From CBDAPE01 sp965198325 (GTDB taxonomy: Bacteria > Pseudomonadota > Alphaproteobacteria > UBA828 > JAPUJA01), in assembly GCA_965198325.1 (NCBI GenBank), contig CBDAPE010000019.1:124001-188000 (forward strand): a DNA stretch of 64,000 bases, given 5' to 3'. This document shows positions 19,871 to 29,463 of this stretch, piece by piece (position 1 is the first letter of the stretch; every line of letters begins with the position of its first letter). Made by a program: the position numbers and the translations under genes. The notes beneath the pieces are model-generated. The model was not told the origin of the DNA. It saw only the letters and a program-made list of their open reading frames with translations, and searched no databases.

Positions 19871-20769
19871 GCCCCGCCCGTCGCCGGCAGTGTGTTGATC
19901 ATCTCCAGGCCGAACTGGGGATCTCCGAGCGACGGGCCTGTGCTGTTGCAGGCCAACATCGCTCAACCCAGCGCAAGAGACCCCGTGGTCGGGATGATGA
20001 AGAGGCCCTCACGGCCGCGATCATCCGCTTGGCCAGCCAGTATGGCAGATATGGCGATCGGCGGATCACTGCCTTGCTCAGGACCGAAGGTTGGCACGTG
20101 AACGCCAAGCGGGTCCAGCGCATCTGGCGGCGGGAGGGGCTGAAGCTCCCACAGAAGAAACCGAAACGGGGCAGGCTGTGGCTCAACGACGGATCCTGCA
20201 TCCGTCTGCGGCCGTGCTGGCCCAATCACGTCTGGTCCTATGACTTCGTCATGGATCGAACACACGATGGGAGGACGTTCCGCATGCTCACCGTGATCGA
20301 TGAGTTCACCAGGCGGTGCATGGCCGTTGTCGTCGAGCGAAGATTGAACTCGGACAATGTCCTCCATTGTCTGACCGAGCTCTTCGTCCAACATGGCCCG
20401 CCGGATCATATCCGTTCCGACAACGGCTCAGAGTTTACCGCTCATGCCGTCCGCGACTGGCTCGGCAGGATCGGCGTCAAGACCCTCTATATCGAGCCCG
20501 GGTCACCTTGGGAGAACGGATACAACGAGAGCTTCAACTCAAAGCTCCGGGACGAAATCCTGAACACGGAGATCTTCTCTACACTGAAGCAGGCCAAAGT
20601 GCTGATCGAACGATGGCGCCATCACTATAATACCATCCGGCCGCATAGCTCGCTCGGATACAGACCGCCGGCCCCAGAAACCATCTTGCCAAACGTTGAG
20701 GGGCCAACCTACCCTGTTGAGGGGCTACGGGCGGCCCATCAACTTAACCCGCGCCAAACTCTAACTTAA
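19864..20769 (+). CDS. IS3-family transposase OrfB (copy 1)
   Basis: 301 residues, probably expressed as an OrfAB frameshift fusion since its nominal start overlaps the end of orfA. N-terminal HTH_21 region (ERRACAVAGQHRSTQRK), then the rve integrase core. Catalytic residues: VWSYDFVMD (first Asp), DHIRSDNGSEFTA (second Asp), WENGYNESFNSKLRDEILN (Glu). Ends RPHSSLGYRPPAPE. Resembles the IS407-like group. No internal stop. Confidence 0.85.
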   Translation: MLSPARRRQCVDHLQAELGISERRACAVAGQHRSTQRKRPRGRDDEEALTAAIIRLASQYGRYGDRRITALLRTEGWHVNAKRVQRIWRREGLKLPQKKPKRGRLWLNDGSCIRLRPCWPNHVWSYDFVMDRTHDGRTFRMLTVIDEFTRRCMAVVVERRLNSDNVLHCLTELFVQHGPPDHIRSDNGSEFTAHAVRDWLGRIGVKTLYIEPGSPWENGYNESFNSKLRDEILNTEIFSTLKQAKVLIERWRHHYNTIRPHSSLGYRPPAPETILPNVEGPTYPVEGLRAAHQLNPRQTLT

Positions 20770-20793
20770 GCGCTGGACCACTAATCGGGGGCA

Positions 20794-21209
20794 GGCCACT
20801 ACCGCCGACAACCCAGCGCATCGCCGGGTCACGTCCCAGGCGGTCGGCGTCGTTCACGTCCTCATAGCCACCGAGGCGGCCGAAGACGGACTGGCAAAAC
20901 AATCCAGTCAGCGCATGCCGACCGTTCTTGCCGGTGTGCAGGTCAACGAGATCGTCGCCAACCATGTCGGTCAACCCGAGCGCGTCATCGAGTTCACGAT
21001 AGGCGAGCAATCCGGCGCCGGTGGTGATCCTGGAGCCATGAAACTCGAGCTTCAGGCGGCGGTCGAAATCAAGCCGCAAAGGCTCGTTCTCAGATTGACC
21101 CGCCGGGTCCCCCATCGGTCTCGCCTCCATGTGCGTTCTACACATTGATTCTTGTAGAAGAATCAATGCGAATCCGTATCAATTAGGGGAGACATCCGGG
21201 AAATGCGGG
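20794..21209 (-). mobile_element. IS1380-family fragment (copy 1), cut by IS3
   Basis: Minus strand. Outer end near GGGAAATGCGGG (21198-21209) matches CCCGCATTTCCC at the left end of the second copy (35167-35178). Transposase start MGDPAGQSENEPLRLDFDRR at 21115, continuing LKLEFHGSRITTGAGLLAYR and YEDVNDADRLGRDPAMRWVV, then cut at 20793 by the IS3 right end. About 107 codons remain of ~450. Confidence 0.8.
21143..21168. promoter_or_regulatory. 11-bp stem hairpin upstream of the IS1380 transposase
   Basis: Near-contiguous inverted repeat CATTGATTCTT, loop GTAG, AAGAATCAATG. The second IS1380 copy has a related hairpin in the same place (GATTCT...AGAATC, 35212-35229). It lies between the outer end and the transposase start, so it may dampen translation from read-through transcripts (inference). 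Confidence 0.5.
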
Positions 21210-21446
21210 TTCAGTGGGCATGCTGAGCAACACCATTCTCCGACAATCGACCACACCTAGTTGACGTCCGCCGACTCGCATCCACTTTGCCGCCCTCAGG
21301 TCATGAGCCCAACGGTGTGCTCCGCCGTTTGAGAACGGCGGCGCAATAATCCCCCACTGAAGCGGCCGGTTGACCCGGCTGTGGCGGACCAAAATGGGAC
21401 CGTCTATAGCCTTCTGTCAGGGTTGCTCTGACTGGAAGGCGGGGGG

Positions 21447-22910
21447 ATGTATCGGGTGGATTTGTACGCGCGGGTTCGGCGGGCGTGTCGTGTCGAGGGA
21501 ATGAGCACCCGCGAGGCCTCGCGGGTGTTCGGGCTGGACCGCAAGACGGTCCGCAAGATGCTGTCGTTCTCGGTGCCGCCGGGGTCTCGCCGCGGCAAGC
21601 CGCCACGGCGGCCGAAGCGGGGTCCGTTCACGGGGATCATCGATCGGATTCTGGAAGACGATCGGACCAGCCACCACAAGCAACGGCCCACGGCGAAGCG
21701 GATCTTCGACCGTCTCCGGGACGAGTACGGCTTTACGGGCGGCTACACCATCGTGAAGGACTATGTCCGTGAGCGGCGGCTTCGGTCGCGCGAGATGTTC
21801 GTGCCGCTCGTCCATTCCCCCGGCCCCGCCCAGGCGGACTTCGGCGAGGCGATGGCGGTGATCGGCGGCGTGGCGTGCAAGGTCCACTTCCTTGCCTTCG
21901 ATCTTCCCCACAGTGATGCCTGCTTCGTGAAGGCCTACCCGGCGGAGACGACCGAGGCGTTCTGCGCTGGCCACAACGCGGCGGTTGCGTTCTTCGGCGG
22001 CGTCCCCCGATCCATCCTGTACGACAACACCAAGCTGGCAGTCGCCCGGATACTGGGCGATGGCAAGCGGCAGCGAACGCGCGTCTTCACGGACCTTCAA
22101 TCCCCCTATCTGTTCGAGGACAGGTTCGGCCGGCCGGGCAAGGGCAACGACAAAGGCAAGGTCGAGGGACTGGTCGGCTTCATCCGGCGGACCTTCCGGG
22201 TCCCCGTCCCGCGGGCCGAGAGCTTCGAGGCGCTGAACGATGCTCTCGCGGGACAGTGCCGCCGGCGCCAGGCGGCGCGGCTGCGGGGTCACAAGGAGAC
22301 CATCGGCGAGCGCCTCGCACGGGACCGGGAAGCCTTCTTGCCTCTCCCCCCGGCACCATACGATGCCTGCGACAAGCGCACTGGACGGGTGAGCTCGCTG
22401 TCGCTGGTGCGCTGCCGGGGCAACGACTACTCGGTGCCCGTGGCCTATGGCCACCGCGAGGTGCTGATCCGGTGCTCCGTCGACGAGGTCGTTATCTCTT
22501 GCGGCGCGGAGGTGATTGCCCGGCACCGCCGGTCCTACGACAGCGAGGACCTGATCTTCGACCCGCTGCATTACCTACCCTTGATCGAGCAGAAGATCGG
22601 CGCCCTCGACCAGGCCGCGCCGTTGGCGGGCTGGGACCTGCCCGAGGCCTTCATCACTCTGCGACGCCTGCTCGAAGCCCGCATGGGCAAGGCGGGCAAG
22701 CGCGAGTCCGTCCAGGTGCGCCGTCTGCTGGAGAGCTTCCGGCTCGAGGAGGTCGAGGGTGCGGTCGGCGACGCGCTCAGGCTCGGCGCCATCGGCTTCG
22801 ATGCGGTGAAGCACCTGGTACTGTGCCGCATCGAGCGGCGGCCGCCCCGGCTCAACCTCGAGGTCTATCCGTACCTGCCGCGCGCCCGGGTCGCGACGAC
22901 GTCTGCCAAG
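21447..22910 (+). pseudogene. istA: IS21 transposase IstA interrupted near its C-terminus (copy C)
   Basis: Complete N-terminus MYRVDLYARVRRACRVEGMS, helix-turn-helix ASRVFGLDRKTVRKML, and DDE core with HSPGPAQADFGEAMAVIGGV, ILYDNTKLAV and NDKGKVEGLVGFIRR. The last recognisable residues before the insertion are RVATTSAK; the remaining 12 codons (SYMSLLSGLGA and TGA) are found at 24260-24295 after the IS256 element. The interrupted frame ends seven codons into the insertion, so a nearly full-length IstA may still be made, but coupling to istB is lost. Confidence 0.85.
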
Positions 22911-24251
22911 GAGAGTGTCAGATATCTTGTGTAAATGAGTGCCGTGGGTCCAATATTTAGTATGGGAGGACCTACGATGAGGACTATCAGACCTGAACTT
23001 CTGGACGAACTTCTGGCCGATTACGAGAAGCCGGATGACCTGCTGGGCGAAGACGGGCTGTTCAAGCAGCTCAAGGCGGTGCTCTTGGAGCGGGCGCTTG
23101 ACGCCGAGCTGAGCGATCACCTGGGCTACGAGAAGGGTGACCCGGCCGGTCGCGGCACGGGTAACAGCCGCAACGGCTACTCGGACAAGACGGTGCTGAG
23201 CGAGGATGGCGAGATCGATATCGCCGTGCCGCGCGACCGCACCGGCACGTTCGACCCGCTGATCGTGCCCAAGGGCGAACGCCGTCTCGAGGGCTTCGAC
23301 GATCGCATCGTGTCGCTGTATGCCCGCGGCATGACGGTGCGCGAGATACGTGGTCATCTGCAGGAGCTTTACGGGGTCGCGGTTTCGCCGGACCTGATCA
23401 GCCGGGTCACCGACGCGGTACTCGAGGAGGTCCGCGAATGGCAGAACCGACCGCTCGATGCGGTCTATCCGGTGGTGTTCTTTGACGCGCTGCGGGTCAA
23501 GATCCGCGACGAAGGCCTGGTGCGCAACAAAGCAGTCTACGTTGCACTGGCCCTCACCGCTGAAGGCGAGAAGGAGGTTCTCGGGCTGTGGATCGAGCAG
23601 ACCGAAGGCGCCAAGTTCTGGCTCAAGGTGATGAACGACCTCAAGACCCGCGGCGTCGCTGACATCCTGATCGCCGTGGTCGACGGCCTCAAGGGCTTCC
23701 CCGAGGCGATAACAACGGTGTTCCCCGAGACCACGGTGCAGACCTGCATCGTGCATCTGATCCGCAGTTCGCTGGCGTTCGTGTCGTGGAAGGACCGAAA
23801 GAGGATCATGCCCGATATCAAGGCGATCTACCGCGCCGAAACCGCCGAGACCGCGGCGGCCAAGCTCGACGAGTTCGAGGCCAAATGGGGCGAGCGCTAT
23901 CCGGCGATCGCGCCCAGCTGGCGCCGCGCCTGGGAGCAGGTGGTGCCGATGTTCGCGTTCCCGCCGGCGATCCGCAAGATGATCTACACCACCAACGCGC
24001 TGGAGAGCCTGCACCAATCTTTGCGCAAGATCATCAAGACACGCGGTAGCTTCCCCAACGACGAGGCGGCGGTCAAGCTGTTGTTCCTGGCGATCCGCAA
24101 TGCCGGTGTCGGCTGGAAACGGCCTATTGAATGGACCGCCGCAATGGGGCAGTTTGCGATCCTGTTCGAGGATCGCTTTCCGGCCTCAGCGCGCTGAGGC
24201 CGGAAACAATGTCGCCCACGGCGTCACTTACACAGACAATCGGACACACCC
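22911..24251 (+). mobile_element. IS256-family insertion sequence with 8-bp target duplication
   Basis: 1341 bp. Target duplication CTGCCAAG at 22903-22910 and 24252-24259. Imperfect inverted ends: GAGAGTGTCAGAT...TTGTGTAA on the left and the complement of GGGTGTGTCCGAT...CTGTGTAA on the right. Eight-base duplications are typical of the IS256 family. The two perfect copies of the duplication indicate a recent insertion. Confidence 0.9.
22977..24197 (+). CDS. IS256-family (mutator-type) transposase
   Basis: 406 residues from the ATG at 22977, preceded by GGGAGGA seven bases upstream; an earlier in-frame start at 22935 lacks a ribosome site. Mutator-type motifs: N-terminal GLFKQLKAVLLERALDAELS with GTGNSRNGYSDKTV; VVFFDALRVKIRD (first Asp); ILIAVVDGLKGFPEAI (second Asp); QTCIVHLIRSS (C..H); TTNALESLHQSLRK (catalytic Glu region, N-A-x-E). 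Full length, no defects. Confidence 0.92.
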   Translation: MRTIRPELLDELLADYEKPDDLLGEDGLFKQLKAVLLERALDAELSDHLGYEKGDPAGRGTGNSRNGYSDKTVLSEDGEIDIAVPRDRTGTFDPLIVPKGERRLEGFDDRIVSLYARGMTVREIRGHLQELYGVAVSPDLISRVTDAVLEEVREWQNRPLDAVYPVVFFDALRVKIRDEGLVRNKAVYVALALTAEGEKEVLGLWIEQTEGAKFWLKVMNDLKTRGVADILIAVVDGLKGFPEAITTVFPETTVQTCIVHLIRSSLAFVSWKDRKRIMPDIKAIYRAETAETAAAKLDEFEAKWGERYPAIAPSWRRAWEQVVPMFAFPPAIRKMIYTTNALESLHQSLRKIIKTRGSFPNDEAAVKLLFLAIRNAGVGWKRPIEWTAAMGQFAILFEDRFPASAR

Positions 24252-24291
24252 CTGCCAAGTCGTACATGAGCCTGCTGTCGGGGCTCGGCGC

Positions 24292-25056
24292 ATGACCGAC
24301 ACACCACGGCTGCTGCTCGTCCACCACCTCAAGAGGCTGAAGCTGCCGACGGTCCTGAGGGAGTACGACAAGATCGCCCGGCAGTGCGCCTCGGAAGGCG
24401 TCGACCACGTTCGCTATCTTCTGCGTCTTGCCGAGCTCGAGCTGATCGACCGCGAGCGCCGCATGGTCGAGCGGCGGATCAAGGCGGCGCGCTTCCCCGT
24501 GATCAAGAGCCTCGATAGCTTCGATTTCAAGGTCATCCCCTCGCTCAACAAGACGTTGGTTCTGGAGCTCGCCCGCTGCGCGTACATCGAGCGCCGCGAG
24601 AACCTCATCGCGCTCGGCAACAGCGGCACCGGCAAGACCCACATCGCCCTCGGTCTCGGCTTGGCGGCCTGCCAGAAGGGCCTCTCGGTCGGCTTCATCA
24701 CCGCCGCTGCCCTGGTCCACGAGCTCATCGAGGCCCGCGATGACAAGCAGCTGCTGAGGTTCCAGAAGAAGCTCGCCACCTACAAGCTTCTGATCGTCGA
24801 CGAACTCGGCTTCGTGCCGCTGTCCAAGACCGGTGCCGAGCTCCTGTTCGAGGTGTTCAGCCAGCGCTACGAGCGCGGCTCGACCCTGGTCACCACCAAT
24901 CTGCCGTTCGACGAATGGACCGAGGTGTTCGGCTCCGAGCGGCTTACCGGCGCTCTCCTCGACCGCCTCACCCACCACGTCAACATCCTCGAGATGAACG
25001 GCGAGAGCTACAGGCTCAACCAGAGCCGCAGGCGTCAAACCCCGACGGCGAACTGA
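24292..25056 (+). CDS. istB: IS21 helper ATPase IstB (copy C)
   Basis: 254 residues, intact. Walker A GNSGTGKTHIALGLGLAACQ, Walker B LLIVDELGFVPLSK, and the C-terminal EVFGSERLTGALLDRLTHHV. The ATG overlaps the displaced istA stop (24293-24295). With a consensus sequence at all positions mutated in copies A and B, this is the best candidate for an active IstB in the window, together with that of copy D. Confidence 0.88.
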   Translation: MTDTPRLLLVHHLKRLKLPTVLREYDKIARQCASEGVDHVRYLLRLAELELIDRERRMVERRIKAARFPVIKSLDSFDFKVIPSLNKTLVLELARCAYIERRENLIALGNSGTGKTHIALGLGLAACQKGLSVGFITAAALVHELIEARDDKQLLRFQKKLATYKLLIVDELGFVPLSKTGAELLFEVFSQRYERGSTLVTTNLPFDEWTEVFGSERLTGALLDRLTHHVNILEMNGESYRLNQSRRRQTPTAN

Positions 25057-25247
25057 ACCGACCACCCAACCCTCGCTTGACCCCATGGGCCCACAGGTCC
25101 CTCCCGCGCGCGCCGCCGCGTCGGCCTGTTGAGGGCACGCCGCGTCGCACGCGGGACCCTCCCATGGACTACGGGGACAAGCCCGCAGCCGCCAAGCGGT
25201 CCCTTCTTACACCGCCACGGTGGTCCCTTCTTGCTCCGCCATTGACA

Positions 25248-25636
25248 ACTCTGACTTGCGGAGCTTCCTGGAGGCATGGCGGGACGGCGACCTCCCGGCA
25301 CTCGAAGGTGACGAGCCTCTACCGCGACCGAATCCGGAACTGTTCGGCGCCTATGTCGACGACCTCCTCAACCTGCCGATCGACCGGCTGGGCCGCCGTC
25401 CGCCCGGCCTCGTCGATCTGCTGACCGAGGTTGCCCTAGGTTCGCCCGCGATCCTGGCCCTACGCAGCCTCGATGCGTCGCCCGACCTGGCGGCCAACAC
25501 CCGCCGCAGGCTCGCCGTGACCATCGCCGACGCCTTCTGGAGCCTGTTCAACCAACCCGCGGTGATTTCGCTGATGCGCCAGCTCTCCGCCGGAAAGAAG
25601 GCTTCGCGCGACGACACGGCCTATTGGCGCCTGGTT
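25248..25636 (+). pseudogene. Helicase-like gene, internal fragment (continues at 28212)
   Basis: Open frame directly following the right end of IS21 copy C: SDLRSFLEAWRDGDLPALEG, YVDDLLNLPIDRLGRRPPGL, RRLAVTIADAFWSLFNQPAV and DDTAYWRLV. After the IS21 copy D the same frame continues as LEYCCQGNLQAVLDEQW and reaches a superfamily-2 helicase C-terminal domain. The 5' part is lost at the junction with copy C. The gene is therefore cut by one IS, split by another and carries a nonsense codon further on. Confidence 0.65.
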
Positions 25637-25827
25637 TGTCAACGGCGGAGCAAAAAGCGACCGCCGTGGCGGAGTAAAAAGGGACCACTTGGCGGCTGCG
25701 GGCTTGTCCCCGTAGTCCATGGGCGGGCCCCGCGCGCAACGCGACGTGCCCTCAACAGGCTGACGCGGCGGTGCGCGCGGGGGGGACCTGTGGGCCCACG
25801 GGGTCAAGCGAGGGCTGGGTGGTCGGT

Positions 25828-26592
25828 TCAGTTCGCCGTCGGGGTTTGACGCCTGCGGCTCTGGTTGAGCTGATAGCTGTCGCCGTTCATCTCGAGGATG
25901 TTGACGTGATGGGTGAGGCGGTCGAGCAGCGCGCCGGTCAGGCGTTCGGAGCCGAACACCTCGGTCCATTCGTCGAACGGCAGGTTGGTGGTGACCAGGG
26001 TCGCGCCGCGCTCGTAGCGTTGGCTGAACACCTCGAACAGGAGTTCGGCTCCGGTCTTGGACAGCGGCACGAAGCCGAGCTCGTCGATGATCAGAAGCTT
26101 GTAGGTGGCGAGCTTCTTCTGGAACCTCAGCAGCTGCTTGTCATCGCGGGCCTCGATGAGCTCGTGGACCAGCGCGGCGGCGGTGATGAAGCCGACCGAG
26201 AGGCCCTTCTGGCAGGCCGCCAAGCCGAGACCGAGGGCGATGTGGGTCTTGCCGGTGCCGCTGTTGCCGAGCGCGATGAGGTTCTCGCGGCGCTCGATGT
26301 ACGCGCAGCGGGCGAGCTCCAGGACCAACGTCTTGTTGAGCGAGGGGATGACCTTGAAATCGAAGCTATCGAGGCTCTTGATCACGGGGAAGCGCGCCGC
26401 CTTGATCCGCCGCTCGACCATGCGGCGCTCGCGGTCGATCAGCTCAAGCTCGGCCAGACGCAAGAGATAGCGAACGTGGTCGACGCCTTCAGAGGCGCAC
26501 TGCCGGGCGATCTTGTCGTACTCTCGCAGGAAGGTCGGAAGCTTGAGCGTCTTGAGGTGGTGGGCGAGCAGCAGCTGTGGTGCGTCGGTCAT
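25828..26592 (-). CDS. istB: IS21 helper ATPase IstB (copy D)
   Basis: 254 residues, MTDAPQLLLAHHLKTLKLPT start at 26592 in an ATGA overlap with istA. Walker A GNSGTGKTHIA, Walker B LLIIDELGFVPLSK, end RRQTPTAN. Same N-terminal variant (TDAPQLLLAHHL) as the frameshifted copy B, so B and D form one sublineage and A and C (TDTPRLLLVHHL) another. Confidence 0.9.
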   Translation of the reverse strand: MTDAPQLLLAHHLKTLKLPTFLREYDKIARQCASEGVDHVRYLLRLAELELIDRERRMVERRIKAARFPVIKSLDSFDFKVIPSLNKTLVLELARCAYIERRENLIALGNSGTGKTHIALGLGLAACQKGLSVGFITAAALVHELIEARDDKQLLRFQKKLATYKLLIIDELGFVPLSKTGAELLFEVFSQRYERGATLVTTNLPFDEWTEVFGSERLTGALLDRLTHHVNILEMNGDSYQLNQSRRRQTPTAN

Positions 26593-28088
26593 GCACGGAG
26601 CCCCGGCAGCAGGCTCATGTACGACTTGGCAGACGTGGTCGCGACCCGGGCGCGCGGCAGGTACGGATAGACCTCGAGGTTGAGCCGGGGCGGCCGCCGC
26701 TCGATGCGGCACAGCACCAGGTGCTTGACGGCATCGAAGCCGATGGCGCCGATCCTGAGCGCATCGTCGACCGCTGCCGTCAGCTCCTCGAGCCGGAAGC
26801 TCTCCAGCAGACGGAGCACCTGGACGTACTCGCGCTTGCCTGCCTTGCCCATGCGAGCTTCGAGGAGGCGTCGCAGGGTGATGAAGCTATCGGGCAGGTC
26901 CCAGCCCGCCAACGGCGCGGCCTGGTCGAGGGCGCTGATCTTCTGCTCGGTCAAGGGCAGGTAATGCAGCGGGTCGAAGATCAGGTCCGCGCTGTCATAG
27001 GACCGGCGGTGCCGGGCGATCACTTCGGCGCCGCAAGAGATCATCACCTCGTCGACATAGCCGCGGATCAGCACCTCGCGGTGCCCGTATGCTACGGGCA
27101 CCGAGTAGTCGTGGCCGCGGTAACGCACCAGCGACAGTGAGCTCGCCCTTCCGGGACGCTTGTCGCAGGCATCATAGGGAGCAGGCGGCAATGGCAAGAG
27201 CACTTGACGGTCCCGTTCGAGGCGCTCGCTGATGGTTTCCTTGTGACCCCGCAGCCGTGCGGCCCGGCGCCGGCAACACCGTTCGGCGAGAGCACCGTTG
27301 AGAGCCTCGAAGCTCTCGGCCAGCGGGATCGGGACCGGGAAGTCCCGCCGGATGAAGCCAACCAGTCCCTCGACTTTGCCCTTGTCATTCCCCTTGCCCG
27401 GTCGGCCGAACCTGTCCTCGAACAGATAGTGGGATTGCAACTCCGTGAAGACGCGCGTTCGCGGCCGCTTGCCATCTCCCAGGACCCGGGCAACAGCCAG
27501 CTTGGTGTTGTCGTACAGGATGGATGTGGGAACGCCGCCGAAGAAGGCAAATGCCGCATTGTGACCATCGCAAAAGGCCTCGGTCGTCTCCGCCGGATAG
27601 GCTTTCACAAAACAACCATCGCTGTGGGGAAGGTCGAAGGCAAGGAAGTGGACCTTGCGCGACACGCCGCCGATCACCGCCATCGCCTCACCGAAGTCCG
27701 CCTGGGCGTGACCGGGGGAATGGACGAGCGGCACAAACATCTCGCGCGACCGAAGCCGCCGCTCGCGAACGGAGTCCTTCACGATGGTGTACCCGCCCGT
27801 AAAGCCGTACTCGCCCCGGAGACGGTCGAAGATGCGCTTTGCAGTGTGCCGTTGTTTGCGGTGACTGGTCCGATCATCCTCCAGGATCCGATCGATGATC
27901 CCCGTGAACGGATCCAGCTTCGGTCGCCGGGGCGGCGTGCTTCGGCGATATCCTGGCGGCACCGAGAACGACAGCATCTTGCGGACCGTCTTGCGGTCCA
28001 CACCAAACACCCGCGACGCCTCGTGGACGCTCATCCTATCGACACGGCACGCCCGCCGAACCCGTGCGTACAAATCCACTCGATACAT
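26589..28088 (-). CDS. istA: IS21 transposase IstA, intact (copy D)
   Basis: 499 residues. N-terminal helix-turn-helix MSVHEASRVFGVDRKTVRKM, integrase-type core with HAQADFGEAMAVIGG (Asp), TSILYDNTKLAVARVL (Asp) and PGKGNDKGKVEGLVGFIRRD (Glu), then a C-terminal DNA-binding region ending SYMSLLPGLRA. Catalyses cut-and-paste of the 2.5-kb element through a circular or tandem intermediate with IstB. Reference for the truncated copies at 1683 and 37669. Confidence 0.92.
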   Translation of the reverse strand: MYRVDLYARVRRACRVDRMSVHEASRVFGVDRKTVRKMLSFSVPPGYRRSTPPRRPKLDPFTGIIDRILEDDRTSHRKQRHTAKRIFDRLRGEYGFTGGYTIVKDSVRERRLRSREMFVPLVHSPGHAQADFGEAMAVIGGVSRKVHFLAFDLPHSDGCFVKAYPAETTEAFCDGHNAAFAFFGGVPTSILYDNTKLAVARVLGDGKRPRTRVFTELQSHYLFEDRFGRPGKGNDKGKVEGLVGFIRRDFPVPIPLAESFEALNGALAERCCRRRAARLRGHKETISERLERDRQVLLPLPPAPYDACDKRPGRASSLSLVRYRGHDYSVPVAYGHREVLIRGYVDEVMISCGAEVIARHRRSYDSADLIFDPLHYLPLTEQKISALDQAAPLAGWDLPDSFITLRRLLEARMGKAGKREYVQVLRLLESFRLEELTAAVDDALRIGAIGFDAVKHLVLCRIERRPPRLNLEVYPYLPRARVATTSAKSYMSLLPGLRA

Positions 28089-28205
28089 CCCCCCGCCTTC
28101 CAGTCAGAGTAACTCTGACCGAAGGCTATAGACGGTCCCTTTTTGGTCCGCCACAGCCGGATCAACCGGCCGCTTCAATGGGGGATTATTGCTCCGCCGT
28201 TCTCA

Positions 28206-29063
28206 CTGGTTCTGGAATATTGCTGCCAAGGCAATCTTCAGGCCGTGCTCGATGAGCAATGGCACCTGCTGTGGGAACAGCATGCCTGGTCGGAGTCCGC
28301 TGGTGCGGCGACGGTCGCAACCGAGTGCGTGAAGATGCTCGCCAAGGTCGTGCACCCTGTCCGATCGCGGGTTCACGGCCAATTTCTCGAAGCTCGCGAC
28401 ACCGATGACGTCGACACGGACCAAATCCGCATCCGCACGGTGTTCGCCCTTGGCTTCGGCCATCTGCGCACCGAGAACGACGCGAACATTAGCGAGGACA
28501 TGGTTCGCGCCGCCTTCAATAGCCCTTTTCGGCCCTTCGTGCTCACCAGCACCTCAATCGGACAGGAAGGCCTGGACTTTCACCCCTGGTGCCATCGCCT
28601 GATGCACTGGAACCTACCGGGCAATCCGGTCGACCTCGAGCAGCGTGAAGGTCGCGTCCACCGCTACAAGGGACATGCCGTCCGGCGCAACGTTGCCGCT
28701 GCCCATGGCAAGACCGCGCTCTAGTCATGGCGGCCCGGCGACGATCTTTGGACGTTGATTTTCCAACGCGCCGATCGGACGGCTCGCGAGGCTGGTGCCT
28801 CCGATCTGGTTCCCCACTGGATCGCTTCCGGAGACTGCCGCGTCGAGCGCTACGTCCCGTTGCTGCCCTACGCGAGAGAAATCGAAGCTTTTCGGCATTT
28901 GAAGCGGCAGCTTGCAGCGTACCGGGTCGTCTTCGGCCAGCCGCGACAGGAAGAACTGATCGTCCTTCTTGACTGGGCCGATTTCTCCGTCGCCCAGCTT
29001 CGAGAGCTGACAATCGATCTGTCTCCGCCGGACGCGGCAATCGGGCGTTCGACTCGATCCTGA
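28206..29063 (+). pseudogene. Superfamily-2 (SNF2-like) helicase C-terminal part with in-frame TAG
   Basis: Continues the fragment at 25248-25636. Contains the helicase C-terminal core: RPFVLTSTSIGQEGLDFHPW (motif V) and HWNLPGNPVDLEQREGRVHR YKGHAV (motif VI with the arginine finger R-x2-R). A TAG at 28722-28724 interrupts the frame, which then continues with clearly related sequence, SWRPGDDLWTLIFQRADRTA, VERYVPLLPYAREIEAFRHL and RQEELIVLLDWADFSVAQLR, to 29063. Helicases of this type occur in restriction-like and phage-defence loci (family knowledge); here the gene is dead three times over. Excision of IS21 copy D would restore YWRLVLEYCC exactly. Confidence 0.7.
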
Positions 29064-29463
29064 CCGGGTCCCCTGATGAGCACCGCTTCCACATTGAATA
29101 TCCTGTCGAACCCGGGAGAGAGTTCAGCCGGGCTTCCAGCCGTTCGTCACCTGTCGTCATCATTGAGCCCACAAAGAAGACGCCGCGCTCGCCGTCCCGC
29201 CAGCACCGTCCCTCGCGGCTCCACCTCAAAGGATACGGCGCCGTGTCGAGCAGTACTGCCTGAGCACCCGACAGGCCCGCCGTAGTGCATCGGGGTGAGA
29301 CCATGACCATCGGTCGCGGTAGGGACGCTGGTTGCCCAACGCCCCCCGAGCAGATCCGGACGTGGTCATTAAAGCACTGGAAAGGGTTGGACACGGTTGA
29401 CTGTCAATATCGGTTTAAAAACCGGCCAAAATGTTGGCGCGAAACCCAGCCAATAGCGATTGA
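29064..29463. other. Region without an assigned gene
   Basis: 400 bp. A short open plus-strand stretch (HRFHIEYPVEPGREFS and SPVVIIEPTKKTP, stop near 29262) has no partner or start and may be the tail of another truncated defence-type gene. The rest is non-coding. Confidence 0.3.

Larger units (their letters stand above)
19651..20793 (+). mobile_element. IS3-family element, 5' truncated (copy 1)
   Basis: Right end CTGGACCACTAATCGGGGGCA finishes at 20793 and is the inverted partner of the left end seen in the full copy (39438-40708). Coding content is nearly identical to that copy, one visible difference being KKPKRG versus KQPKRG in OrfB. The left terminal repeat and about the first 30 codons of orfA are missing; homology starts at GCTTTGGCGCAGGGCC near 19651. 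It is inserted in, and truncates, an IS1380 copy. Confidence 0.85.
21330..25247 (+). mobile_element. IS21-family element, copy C, carrying an IS256-type insertion
   Basis: Left end TGAGAACGGCGGCGCAATAA at 21330, right end GCTCCGCCATTGACA ending at 25247. Without the 1341-bp IS256 element and its 8-bp duplication the element is 2569 bp, exactly the length of copy D. No direct repeat is found across its ends. On the left it abuts unrelated DNA, on the right a helicase gene fragment, which suggests a rearrangement rather than simple insertion. Confidence 0.85.
25637..28205 (-). mobile_element. IS21-family element, copy D, complete, with 6-bp target duplication
   Basis: 2569 bp, minus strand. 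Ends TGTCAACGGCGGAGCAAAAA (25637) and the complement of TGAGAACGGCGGAGCAATAA (28205). CTGGTT flanks both sides (25631-25636 and 28206-28211) and deleting the element plus one CTGGTT joins the helicase reading frame precisely. It is the only complete IS21 copy in the window with intact istA and istB. Confidence 0.92.

Noticed and set aside
19337..19966. 210-codon upstream extension of the bactofilin frame
   Set aside because: It runs into sequence antisense to an IS3 orfA/orfB and lacks bactofilin homology; the ATG at 19336 fits the family start.
21318..21330. Abutting IS21 ends (TGCTCCGCCGTT next to TGAGAACGG) as a reactive junction of tandem copies
   Set aside because: Only ~12 bp resemble a right end; the sequence further left is unrelated to IS21, so a tandem dimer is not supported.
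21417..24017. Long open frames antisense to istA and the IS256 transposase (384 and 480 codons)
   Set aside because: They overlap strongly supported transposase genes, lack family motifs and are Arg/Gly/Leu-rich, as expected for shadow frames in GC-rich DNA.
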